From: Actinomyces naeslundii
Lineage (GTDB): Bacteria > Actinomycetota > Actinomycetes > Actinomycetales > Actinomycetaceae
DNA: 64,000 nucleotides
NCBI RefSeq assembly: GCF_001956585.1
Contig: NZ_MSRR01000027.1
Span: 1-64,000, forward strand
Reading direction: 5' to 3'
The notes under the pieces are model-generated. The model saw only the letters and a list, made by a program, of their open reading frames with translations, did no database searches and was not told the origin of the DNA. Below are positions 24,974 through 34,811 of this stretch, in pieces. How positions within the stretch are numbered: the first letter of the stretch is position 1; the number at the start of each line of letters is the position of its first letter. The position numbers were made by a program, and so were the translations under genes.

Positions 24974-27082
24974 TTACTCGTCCTCGCCGTCGGCCAGCGA
25001 GGTGCCGGCCGGGGTGGTCTTGGACAGGACCATGAGGAACTCGGCGTTGGACTGGGTGTCCTTGAGCTTGGAGAGCACTAGCTCGAGGGCCTGCTGCTGC
25101 TCGAGCCCGGCGAAGAGCCGGCGCAGGCGCCACATGATCTTGAGCTGGGCGGGGTCGATGAGCAGCTCCTCGCGGCGGGTGCCGGAGGCCGCCACGTCCA
25201 CGGCCGGGAAGATGCGCTTGTCGGCGAGCTGGCGCGACAGCCGCAGCTCCATGTTTCCAGTGCCCTTGAACTCCTCGAAGATGACCTCGTCCATCTTGGA
25301 GCCGGTCTCCACCAGGGCCGTGGCCAGGATGGTCAGGCTTCCGCCGTTCTCCACGTTGCGGGCTGCACCGAAGAAGCGCTTGGGCGGGTAGAGGGCGGAG
25401 GCGTCCACACCACCGGAGAGGATCCGGCCGCTGGCCGGGGCCGCCAGGTTGTAGGCGCGCCCGAGGCGGGTGATGGAGTCCAGCAGCACGACGACGTCCT
25501 GGCCCAGCTCCACGAGGCGCTTAGCGCGCTCGATGGCCAGCTCGGCCACGATCGTGTGGTCGGAGGCGGGGCGGTCGAAGGTGGAGGCGATGACCTCGCC
25601 CTTGACCGTGCGCTGCATGTCGGTGACCTCCTCAGGGCGCTCGTCGACGAGCACGACCATGAGGTGGGCCTCGGGGTTGTTGACGCTGATGGCGTTGGCG
25701 ATCTGCTGCAGGACGATCGTCTTACCCGCCTTGGGAGGGGAGACGATGAGCCCGCGCTGCCCCTTGCCGATGGGCGAGACCAGGTCGATGATCCGCGGGG
25801 TGACGGCCTTGGGCGTGGTCTCCAGTCGCAGCTGCTCCTGGGGGTAGAGGGGGGTGAGCTTGGCGAACTCAGGCCGGCGCTTGGAGCGCTCGGCGTCCAT
25901 GCCGTTGACGGTCTCGACGCTGACCATGGGGTTGTACTTGACCCGGCCGGCGCGGTTCTGACGGCGGTTGTTGCGCCCGCCCTGGTGGGGCGTGGAGGAC
26001 TCCGAGCCCTCACGGACCCAGCCGGTCACGGCGTCGCCGGCACGCAGCCCGTTGTCCTTGATGAGTTGGTTGGAGACGTAGACGTCCTTGGGACCGGGCA
26101 GGTAGCCGGAGGTGCGCAGGTAGGCGTGCTGGTTGTCGGTGACGTCCAGGATGCCGGCCACCGGCAGGAGGACCTCGTCCTCGCGCGGCTGGTTGCGGTT
26201 GCCACGCCCCGAGCCGCCGTCTCGGCCCTCACGGCCGGAGTCTCGGTCATCGCGGTCGAAGCGGTCGCGTCCGCGCTTGCGACCTCGACGGCGGCGCCCA
26301 CCGCGCTCGTCGTCGTAGCCGTCGGACTCGTCGTTGCCGTCACGGCCCCGGCGCGAGCGCTCCTGGGACTCGACGACGGAGGTCCCGGTGGCGTCGGCCA
26401 GGTCGCGCATGAGGGCGGCCTTGGCGTCGGCGTGGTCCTCGGGCGAGTCGGTGTGAGGCTCGCGTGACGAGCGCTCCTGCTTCTCGGGGGCGCCGGCGGA
26501 GGCCTGGGCACGGCGGCGGCCACGGCGACCCTGATCGCGCGAGGAGCGCTCACCTCGCTCCGAGCGGCCGTGGGAGTCGCGGTCGTCGCCGCCCTCAGCC
26601 GATTCGGAGCGCTCGGCTCGCTCGCGCCACCGGCTGCGAGCGGGACGCTCCTCATCTTGACTGGAGCTGTTACCCGAGTCGTTACCGGAGGAGCCGGACC
26701 GATCAGGCAGGTCGATGCCCAGGTCGAGGGATGGTGCGGACTGGCGCTCCTCGGGAGCGCCGGAGGCCGCGGTAGCCCGACGACGGCGCGAGCGCCCTGA
26801 GCCGGCGGCCTGGGACGGCTCAGGCGAGGACTCATCGGTTGAAGAGCTGGAGGAAGAGGAGTCGGCGCCGTCGTTCACCCCGGCATCGGGCGAGCTCTTC
26901 GACGCGCTGTGGGATTTGGGAGCAGATTCTTCTGAGGAGCCACGCGCCTGGCGGATAGCGGCGACGAGCTCACTCTTTCGCATGCGGGAGGTGCCCTTGA
27001 GGCCCATGGAGCCAGCAAGCGACTGGAGCTCGGCCAGACGCATGGTGGAAAGCGAGGGCTGGGCGCTGGAGGTCTCGGTCAC
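24974..27082 (-). CDS. rho: transcription termination factor Rho with long N-terminal insertion
   Basis: A 702-residue hexameric RNA helicase/translocase. The N-terminal helical domain (about 10-47, [15 protein letters not shown]) is followed by a roughly 250-residue low-complexity insertion rich in Arg, Asp, Gly and Ser, then the OB-fold RNA-binding domain from about 305. The ATPase core shows Walker A PPKAGKT, Walker [12 protein letters not shown] and the R-loop GTGNMEL. E. coli Rho is 419 residues; the extra segment is a known actinobacterial feature thought to bind RNA. The GTG at 27082 follows AGGACACTC. Confidence 0.95.
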   Translation of the reverse strand: MTETSSAQPSLSTMRLAELQSLAGSMGLKGTSRMRKSELVAAIRQARGSSEESAPKSHSASKSSPDAGVNDGADSSSSSSSTDESSPEPSQAAGSGRSRRRRATAASGAPEERQSAPSLDLGIDLPDRSGSSGNDSGNSSSQDEERPARSRWRERAERSESAEGGDDRDSHGRSERGERSSRDQGRRGRRRAQASAGAPEKQERSSREPHTDSPEDHADAKAALMRDLADATGTSVVESQERSRRGRDGNDESDGYDDERGGRRRRGRKRGRDRFDRDDRDSGREGRDGGSGRGNRNQPREDEVLLPVAGILDVTDNQHAYLRTSGYLPGPKDVYVSNQLIKDNGLRAGDAVTGWVREGSESSTPHQGGRNNRRQNRAGRVKYNPMVSVETVNGMDAERSKRRPEFAKLTPLYPQEQLRLETTPKAVTPRIIDLVSPIGKGQRGLIVSPPKAGKTIVLQQIANAISVNNPEAHLMVVLVDERPEEVTDMQRTVKGEVIASTFDRPASDHTIVAELAIERAKRLVELGQDVVVLLDSITRLGRAYNLAAPASGRILSGGVDASALYPPKRFFGAARNVENGGSLTILATALVETGSKMDEVIFEEFKGTGNMELRLSRQLADKRIFPAVDVAASGTRREELLIDPAQLKIMWRLRRLFAGLEQQQALELVLSKLKDTQSNAEFLMVLSKTTPAGTSLADGEDE

Positions 27083-27359
27083 GAGTGTCCTAACGGTGTG
27101 ATGACGCTCCGCGGGAGGAGACGTTCAACTGGGGAGACTCCCCCGGATTCATTCACGGGGAGGGTCATGCACTGCCGGTTCCTACTGAGGCCTGAGCCTC
27201 AGGTCCGGGGCTGGTGCGGTCAGCGGCGTGGTGCGATCCGCGCGGCCAACGGCCTCAGCATAGCAGCCCCTTCGCGCAGTGCCTAACGAAGTACCGGTGA
27301 GCAACGCCGGGGATGCCACCGTTATTCCACCCAGGACGTCTCTCGCCGCCACCCCAACA

Positions 27360-27397
27360 CCGGTGGGGCCGACCGCGCGTACGACCGACCCCACCGG
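27360..27397 (-). terminator. candidate hairpin after the flavin oxidoreductase operon
   Basis: CCGGTGGGG and CCCCACCGG pair across a 20-base spacer, about 65 bases past the FMN reductase stop. There is no clear U-tract. The rest of the 379-bp gap 27083-27461 shows no coding signal. Confidence 0.35.
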
Positions 27398-27461
27398 AAT
27401 GATTGACTCGGGCACGCCCGAGGCGGCTCTCGTCCCTCCAGCAGTCCTCGAGCTCGCGGCT

Positions 27462-28247
27462 TCAGCGACCTGCGAGAAGCGCACCCATGGGCGTGAAGTC
27501 GGCCAACGGGTCGACCGGCGCCTGGCGCGGGAAGCGCTCCATGAGCGTGGCCAGTTCCCGCCCCGCCCGGGCCACGCGCTGACTCAAAGGAGCCTCGGGC
27601 CTCTCGGAGGATGACGGCGTCTGCCAGGCCGCACCGAAGTCCTCACTGGCTGCGAAGACCGAAGTCTGTGCCGGCAGGGCCTTCATGTAGGCGGCCAGGG
27701 GTCGCAGCGCCATCTCGGTGACGAGGCTGTGCCGCGCCGTACCGGCCGTCGCCCCCAGCAGGACCGGGACGCCCTCGAGCGTGCCGGCCGGCAGCACGTC
27801 CATGGCAGACTTGAACAGTCCGGAGTAGGAGGCCTGGAAGACCGGGCTGACCAGGATGACGCCGTCGGCGGCGGCCAGGGCGTCGATCACCTTCTGCAGG
27901 TCGGCCGGCACCGGTCCGCCTACACTGGCCAGGGCGATTTCCTTGACCAGGGGCCTGAGCCCGATGACCTCGATGCTGGCCAGGCGGGAGTCGGCCTCCA
28001 GGGCCTTGCGGGCCGACTCGGCCAGACGCTCGGCGAGCATCTGGGAGGTCGAGGGCTCCGAGACCCCGGCGTGCAGAGCCACGATCCGGCTCAGACGCCC
28101 CATCTGGGTATTGGCGTAGGCGTCATAGGTCGGCGATCCGGCCAGGGACTGGGTGCCCCCGGAAGGGGCGACGGGCGCAGTCGTGTCAGCGGTCATGTCG
28201 TCCATCTCCTGCTTGTCGCTCGTCGTGGCGAAGGTTTCCCGGGCCAT
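27462..28247 (-). CDS. NADPH-dependent FMN reductase (CE1759-like)
   Basis: A 261-residue flavodoxin-like reductase. The core begins at about residue 53 (RIVALHAGVSEPSTSQMLAE, the phosphate loop) and continues with GVILVSPVFQASYSGLFK. It probably supplies reduced flavin to the monooxygenase encoded upstream. The ATG lies one base after the stop of that gene (TGA-G-ATG), so the two are translationally coupled. The pair resembles the CE1758/CE1759 pair of corynebacteria. Confidence 0.86.
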   Translation of the reverse strand: MARETFATTSDKQEMDDMTADTTAPVAPSGGTQSLAGSPTYDAYANTQMGRLSRIVALHAGVSEPSTSQMLAERLAESARKALEADSRLASIEVIGLRPLVKEIALASVGGPVPADLQKVIDALAAADGVILVSPVFQASYSGLFKSAMDVLPAGTLEGVPVLLGATAGTARHSLVTEMALRPLAAYMKALPAQTSVFAASEDFGAAWQTPSSSERPEAPLSQRVARAGRELATLMERFPRQAPVDPLADFTPMGALLAGR

Positions 28248-28248
28248 C

Positions 28249-29397
28249 TCAGATCCTCACCTTCCGGCCCGTGAGCGGGTCGAACTCGTTGGACATGGAG
28301 AAGGGCTCCTCAGCCGGGGGCTCGGTACCCTCCAACAGGGCCCGGTGGCGCGGGTGGAGCGGTGCGTCCGGAACGCGCTTGGGCTTGGTGGGCTCCAGCT
28401 CGGCGCGCAGTGCCGGGACGATCTCGGAGCCCAGGTACTCGATCTGCTTCATGATCTCCTTATGCGGGACGCCGCCCAGGTCCACGTTGAAGGCCTGACG
28501 CTGGTAGTCGCCGATCGCGTCCCGGTAGGTCAGGTACTTCTCCACGATCTGCTCGGGCGTGCCGACGGCGAGAGGCGTGTGCTGCGTCATCTCCTCCAGA
28601 GCCGCGCCCTGGTAGACGTAGGTGTTGCGGAAGTAGGGGGTGTAGCGCTCGATGGCCTCGGCCTCGCTCCTGGCGGCGAAGATCTGCCCGCCCAGGCCCA
28701 CGATCGCCTGCTCGGGCTCGCCATGGCCGTAGAAGGCGAAGCGCTCGCGGTAGAGGTCGATCATCTTCTTGACGTGGTCGATGGGCCAGAAGATGTTGTT
28801 GTGCAGGTAGCCGTCTCCGTAGTAAGCAGCCTGCTCGGCGATCTGGGGCGAGCGGATGGAGGCGTGCCACACGAAGGGCGGGACACCGTCGAGCGGGCGG
28901 GGCATGGAGGTGAAGTCCTGCAGCGCCGTGCGGAACTCGCCCTCCCAGTCCACGTTGGTCTCACGCCACAGGCGGCGCAGCAGGTCGTAGTTCTCCACCG
29001 CGAGCGAGATGCCCTTGCGGATGTCCTTGCCGAACCAGGGGTAGACCGGTCCGGTGTTACCGCGCCCCATCATGAGGTCGACGCGTCCGTCGGAGAGGTG
29101 CTGGAGGTAGGCGTACTCCTCAGCCAGACGCACCGGGTCGTTGGTGGTGATGAGGGTGGTCGCGGTGGTCAGGAGCAGCTTGTCCGTGCGTGCGGCGATG
29201 TTGGCCAGCAGGGTCGGGGGCGACGACGGCGCAAAGGGCGGGTTGTGGTGCTCCCCGGTGGCGAAGAAGTCCAGGCCCGCCTGCTCGGCCAGGACCGCCA
29301 TCTCAACAGTGTTCTTGATGCGCTGGTGCTCACTGGGGGGCTTGCCGGTGGCCGGGTCGGTGGTGATGTCTCCAACCGTGAAGATTCCGAACTGCAT
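28249..29397 (-). CDS. LLM-class flavin-dependent oxidoreductase (CE1758-like)
   Basis: A 382-residue bacterial-luciferase-like monooxygenase with a TIM-barrel fold. The N-terminus MQFGIFTVGDITTDPATG, the FATGEHHNPPFAPSSP loop and GRVDLMMGRGN are typical of the family. It likely uses FMNH2 from the coupled reductase. The ATG at 29397 follows CGAGGACG; the upstream GTG at 29421 lacks a site. The substrate is unknown. The pair is inserted between rho and thrB, which are usually neighbours in actinobacteria. Confidence 0.88.
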   Translation of the reverse strand: MQFGIFTVGDITTDPATGKPPSEHQRIKNTVEMAVLAEQAGLDFFATGEHHNPPFAPSSPPTLLANIAARTDKLLLTTATTLITTNDPVRLAEEYAYLQHLSDGRVDLMMGRGNTGPVYPWFGKDIRKGISLAVENYDLLRRLWRETNVDWEGEFRTALQDFTSMPRPLDGVPPFVWHASIRSPQIAEQAAYYGDGYLHNNIFWPIDHVKKMIDLYRERFAFYGHGEPEQAIVGLGGQIFAARSEAEAIERYTPYFRNTYVYQGAALEEMTQHTPLAVGTPEQIVEKYLTYRDAIGDYQRQAFNVDLGGVPHKEIMKQIEYLGSEIVPALRAELEPTKPKRVPDAPLHPRHRALLEGTEPPAEEPFSMSNEFDPLTGRKVRI

Positions 29398-29462
29398 GAG
29401 ACGTCCTCGCTGTTCCTGCACTGGTTCTACGTAATCTCTTGTGTACTGATGGAACCGGAGAC

Positions 29463-29485
29463 ATCTATAGTTTATTTCTCAACTA
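29463..29485 (-). promoter_or_regulatory. candidate promoter and inverted repeat of the LLM operon
   Basis: On the minus strand TATAGAT (29469-29463) is a good -10 match, about 65 bases before the ATG. It overlaps an inverted repeat TAGTT-N8-AACTA (29468-29485), a layout that would let a MarR-type repressor block the promoter. No such regulator gene is adjacent. Confidence 0.4.
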
Positions 29486-29558
29486 CATGAGTGTGACGCG
29501 CTTCCCACGACGAGGCTCGATGCCGCTGCCCCGCCCAGGCTCCGAGGCGGACACAGGT

Positions 29559-29590
29559 CGCGGGCGCCCTCGGACTCGAGGACGCCCGCG
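29559..29590 (-). terminator. hairpin after thrB
   Basis: CGCGGGCGCCCTCG and CGAGGACGCCCGCG pair with one mismatch around a 4-base loop, about 36 bases beyond the thrB stop. There is no U-tract on the minus strand. Confidence 0.45.
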
Positions 29591-29625
29591 ATCAAGGAAG
29601 CGGAAGAGGAAGCCGTTCGCACGGA

Positions 29626-30528
29626 TCAGGAGGTCAGCACCGCCCCGCGAGTATCAATACCGGGGCTGAGCACGCTCCAGCCGTGGTTCTCCAGGGCGAA
29701 GCGGGTCTGCTCCGCCAGGGTGGACAGGACGAGCACCGTGGGCCCCGCCCCGGAGATGACGGCGGGATAGCCCTGCTCGCGCAGGGAGTCCATGACCGCC
29801 ATCGAGGCGGGCAGGACCCCGCGCCGGTACTCCTGGTGGAGCCGGTCCTCGGTGCCGGCCATGAGCAGGTCGGGGCGCCCGGCGAGCGCCAGCATGAGCA
29901 CGGCCGCCCGGGAGGTGTTGAACAGGGCGTCCTCGCGCGGCACCGAGACGGGCAGGACCTGGCGGGCCTCCTTGGTGGACAGGCGGGTGGTCGACGGCGG
30001 GATGAGCAGGCTCACCCCGAGCGAGGCGTCCACGGGCATGGGCGCCATGCGCGGGTGTCCGCCGCGCTCGACCCAGGCGACGGTCGCCCCTCCGAAGACC
30101 GCGGGGGCGACGTTGTCGGGGTGCCCCTCGAAGTCAGTGGCCAGGGAGAAGATGCGGTCATCGCTGAGGGCCTCGGGCTCGGAGATGAGGCCGCGCGCCA
30201 GCATGAGCCCGGCCACCGCCGCGCTGGCGGAGGATCCCATGCCCCCGCCGTGGGGGATTCGGTTGACGCAGCGCATCTCGAAACCGGCTTGCGGGGCACC
30301 GACGGCGTCCAGGCCGGCCCTCAGCGCCCGTACAACGAGGTTGTCATCATCAGTGGGCACGGTATCGGCGCCGACACCCTCGACGATGACGCGGGTGGTA
30401 CCGGTGATCGGGCGCACCGAGACCTCGTCGTAGTAGCGGAAGGCCATGCCGAAGGAGTCGAAGCCCGGCCCCATGTTCGCCGTCGTTGCCGGGACGCGGA
30501 CGGCGGCGCGCTCATAGACGATCCGCAT
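29626..30528 (-). CDS. thrB: homoserine kinase
   Basis: Phosphorylates homoserine in threonine synthesis. The 300-residue GHMP-family kinase has the ATP-binding PHGGGMGSSASAAVAGL and the C-terminal ISGAGPTVLVL motif. The ATG at 30528 is one base after the hom stop (TGA-C-ATG), giving a tight hom-thrB operon. The expected thrC (threonine synthase) is not in this window. Confidence 0.93.
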   Translation of the reverse strand: MRIVYERAAVRVPATTANMGPGFDSFGMAFRYYDEVSVRPITGTTRVIVEGVGADTVPTDDDNLVVRALRAGLDAVGAPQAGFEMRCVNRIPHGGGMGSSASAAVAGLMLARGLISEPEALSDDRIFSLATDFEGHPDNVAPAVFGGATVAWVERGGHPRMAPMPVDASLGVSLLIPPSTTRLSTKEARQVLPVSVPREDALFNTSRAAVLMLALAGRPDLLMAGTEDRLHQEYRRGVLPASMAVMDSLREQGYPAVISGAGPTVLVLSTLAEQTRFALENHGWSVLSPGIDTRGAVLTS

Positions 30529-30529
30529 G

Positions 30530-31858
30530 TCACTCGCCCTCGACGCGTTGGATGGAGACGACCTCGGCAACCCGGTCCGAGGATCGCAGCCCCTCGACGG
30601 CGGCGTCGAGGTGGAAGACGGGCGCCGGGTGGGTCACGAAGGTGACGACGGCCTGGTCCTCGCTGCCGTCGGCGGTGACGTAGGCGCTCTGGCGCACCGA
30701 GTTGATGGAGACCCCGTTCTCGGCGAAGACGGAGGCCATAGCGGCCAGGGAGCCGACGGCGTCGTCGGCGCGCAGCTGGATCTGGTAGCGGGTGACGGCC
30801 GCCTCGGGGCCGAGGACCGGCAGGTGGGCGTAGGAGGATTCGCGGGGGGCCTGACCACCATGGACCCGGTGGGCGGCGGCGGCGACGACGTCGGACAGGA
30901 CCGCGGAGGCGGTCGGGGCTCCCCCGGCCCCCTGTCCGTAGAACATGAGGCGCCCGGCGCTCTCACCCTCGACGAGGACGGCGTTGTAGGCGCCGTGGAC
31001 GCTGGCCAGCGGGTGGTCGTTGGGCACGAGGGCGGGGTGGACGCGCACGGAGACGCCGTGGGCGTGCTCGTCCTCGCGGCGCTGGGCGATGGCGAGCAGC
31101 TTGAGCTCACAGCCCGAGGCGTGGGCCTCGCGGATGTCGTCGGCGGTGATCGCGCGAATGCCTTCGACAGAGACGTCGTCGAGACCCACGCGGGTGTGGA
31201 AGGCCAGTGAGGCGATGATGGCGGCCTTGGCGGCGGCGTCCAGGCCGTCGACGTCGGCGGTGGGGTCGGCCTCGGCGTAGCCGAGCTCCTGGGCAGTGGC
31301 CAGAGCGGTCTCGAAGGACAGACCCTTGGTGCTCATCTCGTCGAGGATGTAGTTCGTGGTGCCGTTGACGATACCGAGCACGCTGGTGACGCGATCGCCG
31401 GCCATCGACTCGCGCAGCGCGTAGACGACCGGGATGGCACCGGCGACGGCGGCCTCGTAGTAGAAGTCGGTGCCGGCGGCGGCCGCGGCCGCATAGAGCT
31501 CAGGGCCGTGGGCGGCGATGAGGGCCTTGTTGCCGGTGATGACGCTCGCACCGGACTTGAAGGCGGCCAGGATGAGGGTGCGGGCCGGCTCAATGCCTCC
31601 GATGAGCTCGATGACCAGGTCGTTCCCGGTGGCGACGGCGGTGACGTCATCGGTGAGAAGGTCCCGGCGGACCGCGGTGTCCCGCGGAGCATTGACGTCG
31701 CGCACGGCGACGCCCGTGACCTCCAGGCGCGCACCGGAGCGGGCGGCGAAGTCATCGGCCTGCTCGGTAAGCAGACGGATCACCTGGCTGCCGACGGTCC
31801 CGGCGCCGAGGACGCCGACGGTGAGGGTGCGCTGGGCGGGTGAGAGCTCCTGAGCCAC
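30530..31858 (-). CDS. hom: homoserine dehydrogenase
   Basis: Reduces aspartate semialdehyde to homoserine. The 442-residue protein has an NAD(P)-binding GVLGAGTVGSQV at about 15-26, the catalytic region with GIVNGTTNYIL, and a C-terminal ACT domain (about 360-440) that usually gives threonine feedback inhibition. The GTG at 31858 follows AAGGTGG. It is the first gene of the hom-thrB pair. Confidence 0.94.
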   Translation of the reverse strand: MAQELSPAQRTLTVGVLGAGTVGSQVIRLLTEQADDFAARSGARLEVTGVAVRDVNAPRDTAVRRDLLTDDVTAVATGNDLVIELIGGIEPARTLILAAFKSGASVITGNKALIAAHGPELYAAAAAAGTDFYYEAAVAGAIPVVYALRESMAGDRVTSVLGIVNGTTNYILDEMSTKGLSFETALATAQELGYAEADPTADVDGLDAAAKAAIIASLAFHTRVGLDDVSVEGIRAITADDIREAHASGCELKLLAIAQRREDEHAHGVSVRVHPALVPNDHPLASVHGAYNAVLVEGESAGRLMFYGQGAGGAPTASAVLSDVVAAAAHRVHGGQAPRESSYAHLPVLGPEAAVTRYQIQLRADDAVGSLAAMASVFAENGVSINSVRQSAYVTADGSEDQAVVTFVTHPAPVFHLDAAVEGLRSSDRVAEVVSIQRVEGE

Positions 31859-31871
31859 GGAATGACCACCT

Positions 31872-31899
31872 TGCTGTGTTGCGTACTGCTGTGTTGCGT
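31872..31899. repeat. 13-bp direct repeat upstream of hom
   Basis: TGCTGTGTTGCGT occurs at 31872-31884 and 31887-31899 (15-bp period), within 41 bases of the hom start. It could be a regulator site or a slippage product. Confidence 0.7.
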
Positions 31900-32060
31900 G
31901 CCGCGTGCGGACACGTCGACTTCCTGAGGCGATGGGGACGGGTACGGCTAGGTCACCCGACCGGCTGCCGGTCTGAGCCGACCATCGCTGCGGGCCAGCA
32001 TAAGGGTCATAGACCTCAGCGCGCGTGCGCGTCCGTCAGCGGGAACACGGCCCAGGGTTC

Positions 32061-32228
32061 TCAGCGACGCCAGATGATCTGCTTGAGCAACCGGCCAATC
32101 ACCCGGCTCAGGCCCATGGACATCGGAACCGCGGCGTCGTCGGAGCGGTGCCAGGCCGGGGGCGGCTGCTCCAGGGAGGAGACGAAGGAGGTCAGTGAGG
32201 AGGGTAAAGACGATGTGGCTGCGCTCAT
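32061..32228 (-). CDS. small protein of 55 residues, unknown function
   Basis: A short open frame begins with an ATG at 32228, six bases after a TAACCT -10-like box (32240-32235, minus strand), so the message could be leaderless. The product is serine-rich at the N-terminus, then has PPPAWHRSDDAAVPM and a basic C-terminus ending KQIIWRR. I do not recognise the family. It lies in the 620-bp gap between the adhesin and hom; apart from this ORF, the repeat near hom and the terminator, nothing else is seen in that gap. Confidence 0.4.
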   Translation of the reverse strand: MSAATSSLPSSLTSFVSSLEQPPPAWHRSDDAAVPMSMGLSRVIGRLLKQIIWRR

Positions 32229-32395
32229 GCCTCAAGGTTAGGAACCGGCGCGCCGACGTGGTGACCCCCAAGAGAATGATTGATGGGGAGGGGTACTCAT
32301 CCCTCCGGCCGAGATATCCCGTTGACGTCTCCTGCTTGCGACAGGCACCCGGTGGCAGGGCGGATGACCTCTCGGAGGGACGACACCTGGGAACG

Positions 32396-32436
32396 CCAGT
32401 GGCCCCGTCCCGGCTGAACCGGGACGGGGCCACTGG
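32396..32436. terminator. perfect 18-bp hairpin after the adhesin gene
   Basis: CCAGTGGCCCCGTCCCGG pairs exactly with its reverse complement around a 5-base loop, 46 bases beyond the adhesin stop. It lacks a long U-tract but is strong enough to act as a terminator in high-GC DNA. Confidence 0.65.
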
Positions 32437-32481
32437 GCTCTTGTGACGGAGCGTTCAGGCTCGAGAAGCGGTGACCCGCAC

Positions 32482-34326
32482 TCAGGAGGCCTTGCGACGG
32501 CGAGCCATCAGCAGGGCACCGCCACCCACGCCGGCACCGGCGAGCAGCAGGAGCGCGACGGCGTTAGCACCGGTGTGCGCCAGCGGCGGGTTGCCGGTGG
32601 GCTTCTTCGGGGTGCTGGTCGGCGTCTTCGGGGTGGAGGTGGCCGGCGGGGCCGCGGGCGGAGCCACGGTGGCCGGGGGGTTCGAGGCCGTCGGCGGCTG
32701 CTGCGTGGTCGTCGGAGGCGCGGGCGGAGCCACGGTGGCCGGGGGGTTCGACGCCGTCGGCGGCTGCTGCGTGGTCGTCGGAGGCGTGGTGGCCGGCGGA
32801 GTCGTGGTGGTGGTCGTCGTGTTGGTCAGCGAGACCTTGACGAGCTCCTGGTCGCGGATGGTGAAGGTGTTGGTGTTCTCGCCATCCACAGTGAAGACCG
32901 GCTTGCCCCAGCTGAAGCCGGAAGCGGCGGGCTGCGCCTTGGAGGTGTCCTCGCTCAGCGTGATCTTGGTGCCCACCGGGAAGGTGCCGTCGAAGGCAAC
33001 CGGCTCACCCGGCTTGACCGTGACGGAGGCGGTGCCGGTGCGGCCCTCGCCGCTGGCCTTCTGACCCTCGGGAGCCTTCCAGTCCGGGTAGGAGTTGGCG
33101 GCGGCCGGCAGCTCGTAGGCGACGTCGACGACGAAGGAGGAGCCTGCGGCCTGAGCAGCGGCCTCACCCTCGACGACCTTGGTCACGCTGAAGCCGCCGA
33201 AGCCGGGCTCCATCTGGACCGAGATGTCGAAGTACTGGACGTAGGACTGCTGCTGGGTGCTGGTCAGGTCCGTGCCCTGGAGGTTGACGGTGTTCTCGTA
33301 AGCGGCTCCCCGGGTGGCCGCGACGGCGTTGCCGTTGGCGTCCACGAAGGAGACCGGGTACTCCAGGGTGAAGTTGGTGCCGTTCTTGAACGGACCGGTC
33401 ACCTCGTAGGTAGCGGTGCGGCCGTCCTGGGAGTAGCTGGCCTTGACGTCGAAGTCACCGTACTCGCTGCTGGAGTCCTGGCCGGCGGCGTTGGTCACCG
33501 GGACGGTGGAGCCATCCGCAGGGCGAACGTTGAGGATCGTACGGGTGGCGTCAGCCTGGTTGAAGCTCATGCCCTCACTGAGGGTGTCGGTGAAGACAAT
33601 GGTCTGACGGGAACCGTCGAAGGTCTTGCCGAGCTTGCCACCAGTGGTCTGGTTGGTCCCGAAGTTCACACCCCAGGTCAGCTCCTTGTAGTTGTTGTAG
33701 AAGCTGGAGGCCCACTTGGTGAGCTCCCAGTCGCTCTGCTCGGGGCCGCCGATGCCGCCGCCACCGGGCAGGACAACAGCGGTGGTCACGCCGTTGGCAG
33801 TGAGGTTGACGGACTGCTCATCGGTGGTCTTGGCAACCGCCACCAGGGCGGAGCCGCTGCCCTTGAAGTTGTGGAAGCCAGCGGCCTTGAGCTCGTCAAC
33901 CTTGGAGTTGAAGGTGCAGGTGACCTCCTTGGCGGTCAGGGTGCAGCTGCCGACCTCGACGTTCTGACCGTTGTACTCGACGGTCATCGGGTGGGTGTCA
34001 CTGTTCTGCAGGTTGCTGAAGTAATCACCCAGACCGATGGTGAAGGAGTCGCCCGACTTGAGGTTGGCGTCGACGCCGCTCCAGTCGAAGCTCAGGCGAG
34101 CGAGGTCGTAGATGCTGAGCTTTCCATCGTGCTCAACATTGTTACCGTCCACACGTGTCAGAGACAGGTTGGAAACGTTGACGCTCTTGTTCTCGTCTGC
34201 GCTCGCCTGGGGCGAGAGCTGAGACATGATCGCCACAAGGAAGAGAGCAAGGATGGCGACGAGTCCCCTCACCGCCCCTCGCGAGAGGGCGGGCCGAGAG
34301 GCTGCGCCCACGGACAATGTGTTCAT
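32482..34326 (-). CDS. sortase-anchored surface adhesin (LAxTG type)
   Basis: A 614-residue cell-wall protein. A signal peptide covers about residues 1-43 (hydrophobic core LVAILALFLVAIM, probable cleavage after ASA). The N-terminal two thirds look like adhesin beta-sandwich domains with collagen-binding-type Ig folds, followed by a DUF5979-like domain (FSVTKVVEGEAAAQA). A Thr/Pro-rich stalk contains a 22-residue repeat (TTTQQPPTASNPPATVAPPA). The sorting signal is LAHTG, followed by a hydrophobic helix and RRRKAS. LAxTG rather than LPxTG is used by many actinobacterial sortases. The ATG at 34326 follows CCGGAG. No sortase gene is adjacent. Confidence 0.85.
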   Translation of the reverse strand: MNTLSVGAASRPALSRGAVRGLVAILALFLVAIMSQLSPQASADENKSVNVSNLSLTRVDGNNVEHDGKLSIYDLARLSFDWSGVDANLKSGDSFTIGLGDYFSNLQNSDTHPMTVEYNGQNVEVGSCTLTAKEVTCTFNSKVDELKAAGFHNFKGSGSALVAVAKTTDEQSVNLTANGVTTAVVLPGGGGIGGPEQSDWELTKWASSFYNNYKELTWGVNFGTNQTTGGKLGKTFDGSRQTIVFTDTLSEGMSFNQADATRTILNVRPADGSTVPVTNAAGQDSSSEYGDFDVKASYSQDGRTATYEVTGPFKNGTNFTLEYPVSFVDANGNAVAATRGAAYENTVNLQGTDLTSTQQQSYVQYFDISVQMEPGFGGFSVTKVVEGEAAAQAAGSSFVVDVAYELPAAANSYPDWKAPEGQKASGEGRTGTASVTVKPGEPVAFDGTFPVGTKITLSEDTSKAQPAASGFSWGKPVFTVDGENTNTFTIRDQELVKVSLTNTTTTTTTPPATTPPTTTQQPPTASNPPATVAPPAPPTTTQQPPTASNPPATVAPPAAPPATSTPKTPTSTPKKPTGNPPLAHTGANAVALLLLAGAGVGGGALLMARRRKAS

Positions 34327-34396
34327 GAGATCTCCGGATTCCTGGCATAGATGACAAGGTCTGCCTCGTGAACCATCATGGGGCGCTCCCACCATC

Positions 34397-34739
34397 CGTT
34401 CAGGCGACAGGAAGGCGGTCCCGTGATGACCAAGGCCACTGTGTCACAAACCGACTGTTTGGGAGTAGCGAACACACAAAACACGCACTAGGTCACAATC
34501 TCAACACAACTGTAATCCAGGTTTCAAACAACTGATCACGCTGACAATTGTAGGAAACACACAATAATTATGTGCTGAACCTGTGATGGCACTGTGTCTC
34601 CCCTATCAAGCGGACCGCATTGTGGTTGTTCCAGTCCTCCAAACAGACGTTCTTCAGGTTCGCTGAGACACGGCCCCTCTCAGACCTCTCCCAGGTTGTC
34701 ACCGCTCTCAGGGAAGTCCCACGATCCTGACGGAACATA
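34397..34739. other. AT-rich intergenic stretch upstream of the adhesin
   Basis: This stretch is markedly richer in A and T than the rest of the window, especially 34435-34580. It contains no credible gene. It probably holds the promoter and regulatory sites of the adhesin gene and may mark an insertion boundary within the lysA-hom region. Confidence 0.5.
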
Positions 34740-34792
34740 CGCAGGGGCGCCTTCGTAGCAGGAATTGTTCCTGGAACGAAGGCGCCCCTGCG
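34740..34792 (-). terminator. long perfect hairpin after lysA
   Basis: Arms of 17 bases (CGCAGGGGCGCCTTCGT at 34740-34756 and its complement at 34776-34792) enclose a second stem CAGGAA/TTCCTG. It begins 20 bases after the lysA stop and would separate lysA from the adhesin gene. Confidence 0.7.
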
Positions 34793-34811
34793 ATATGAGG
34801 GAAAGGAAAGC

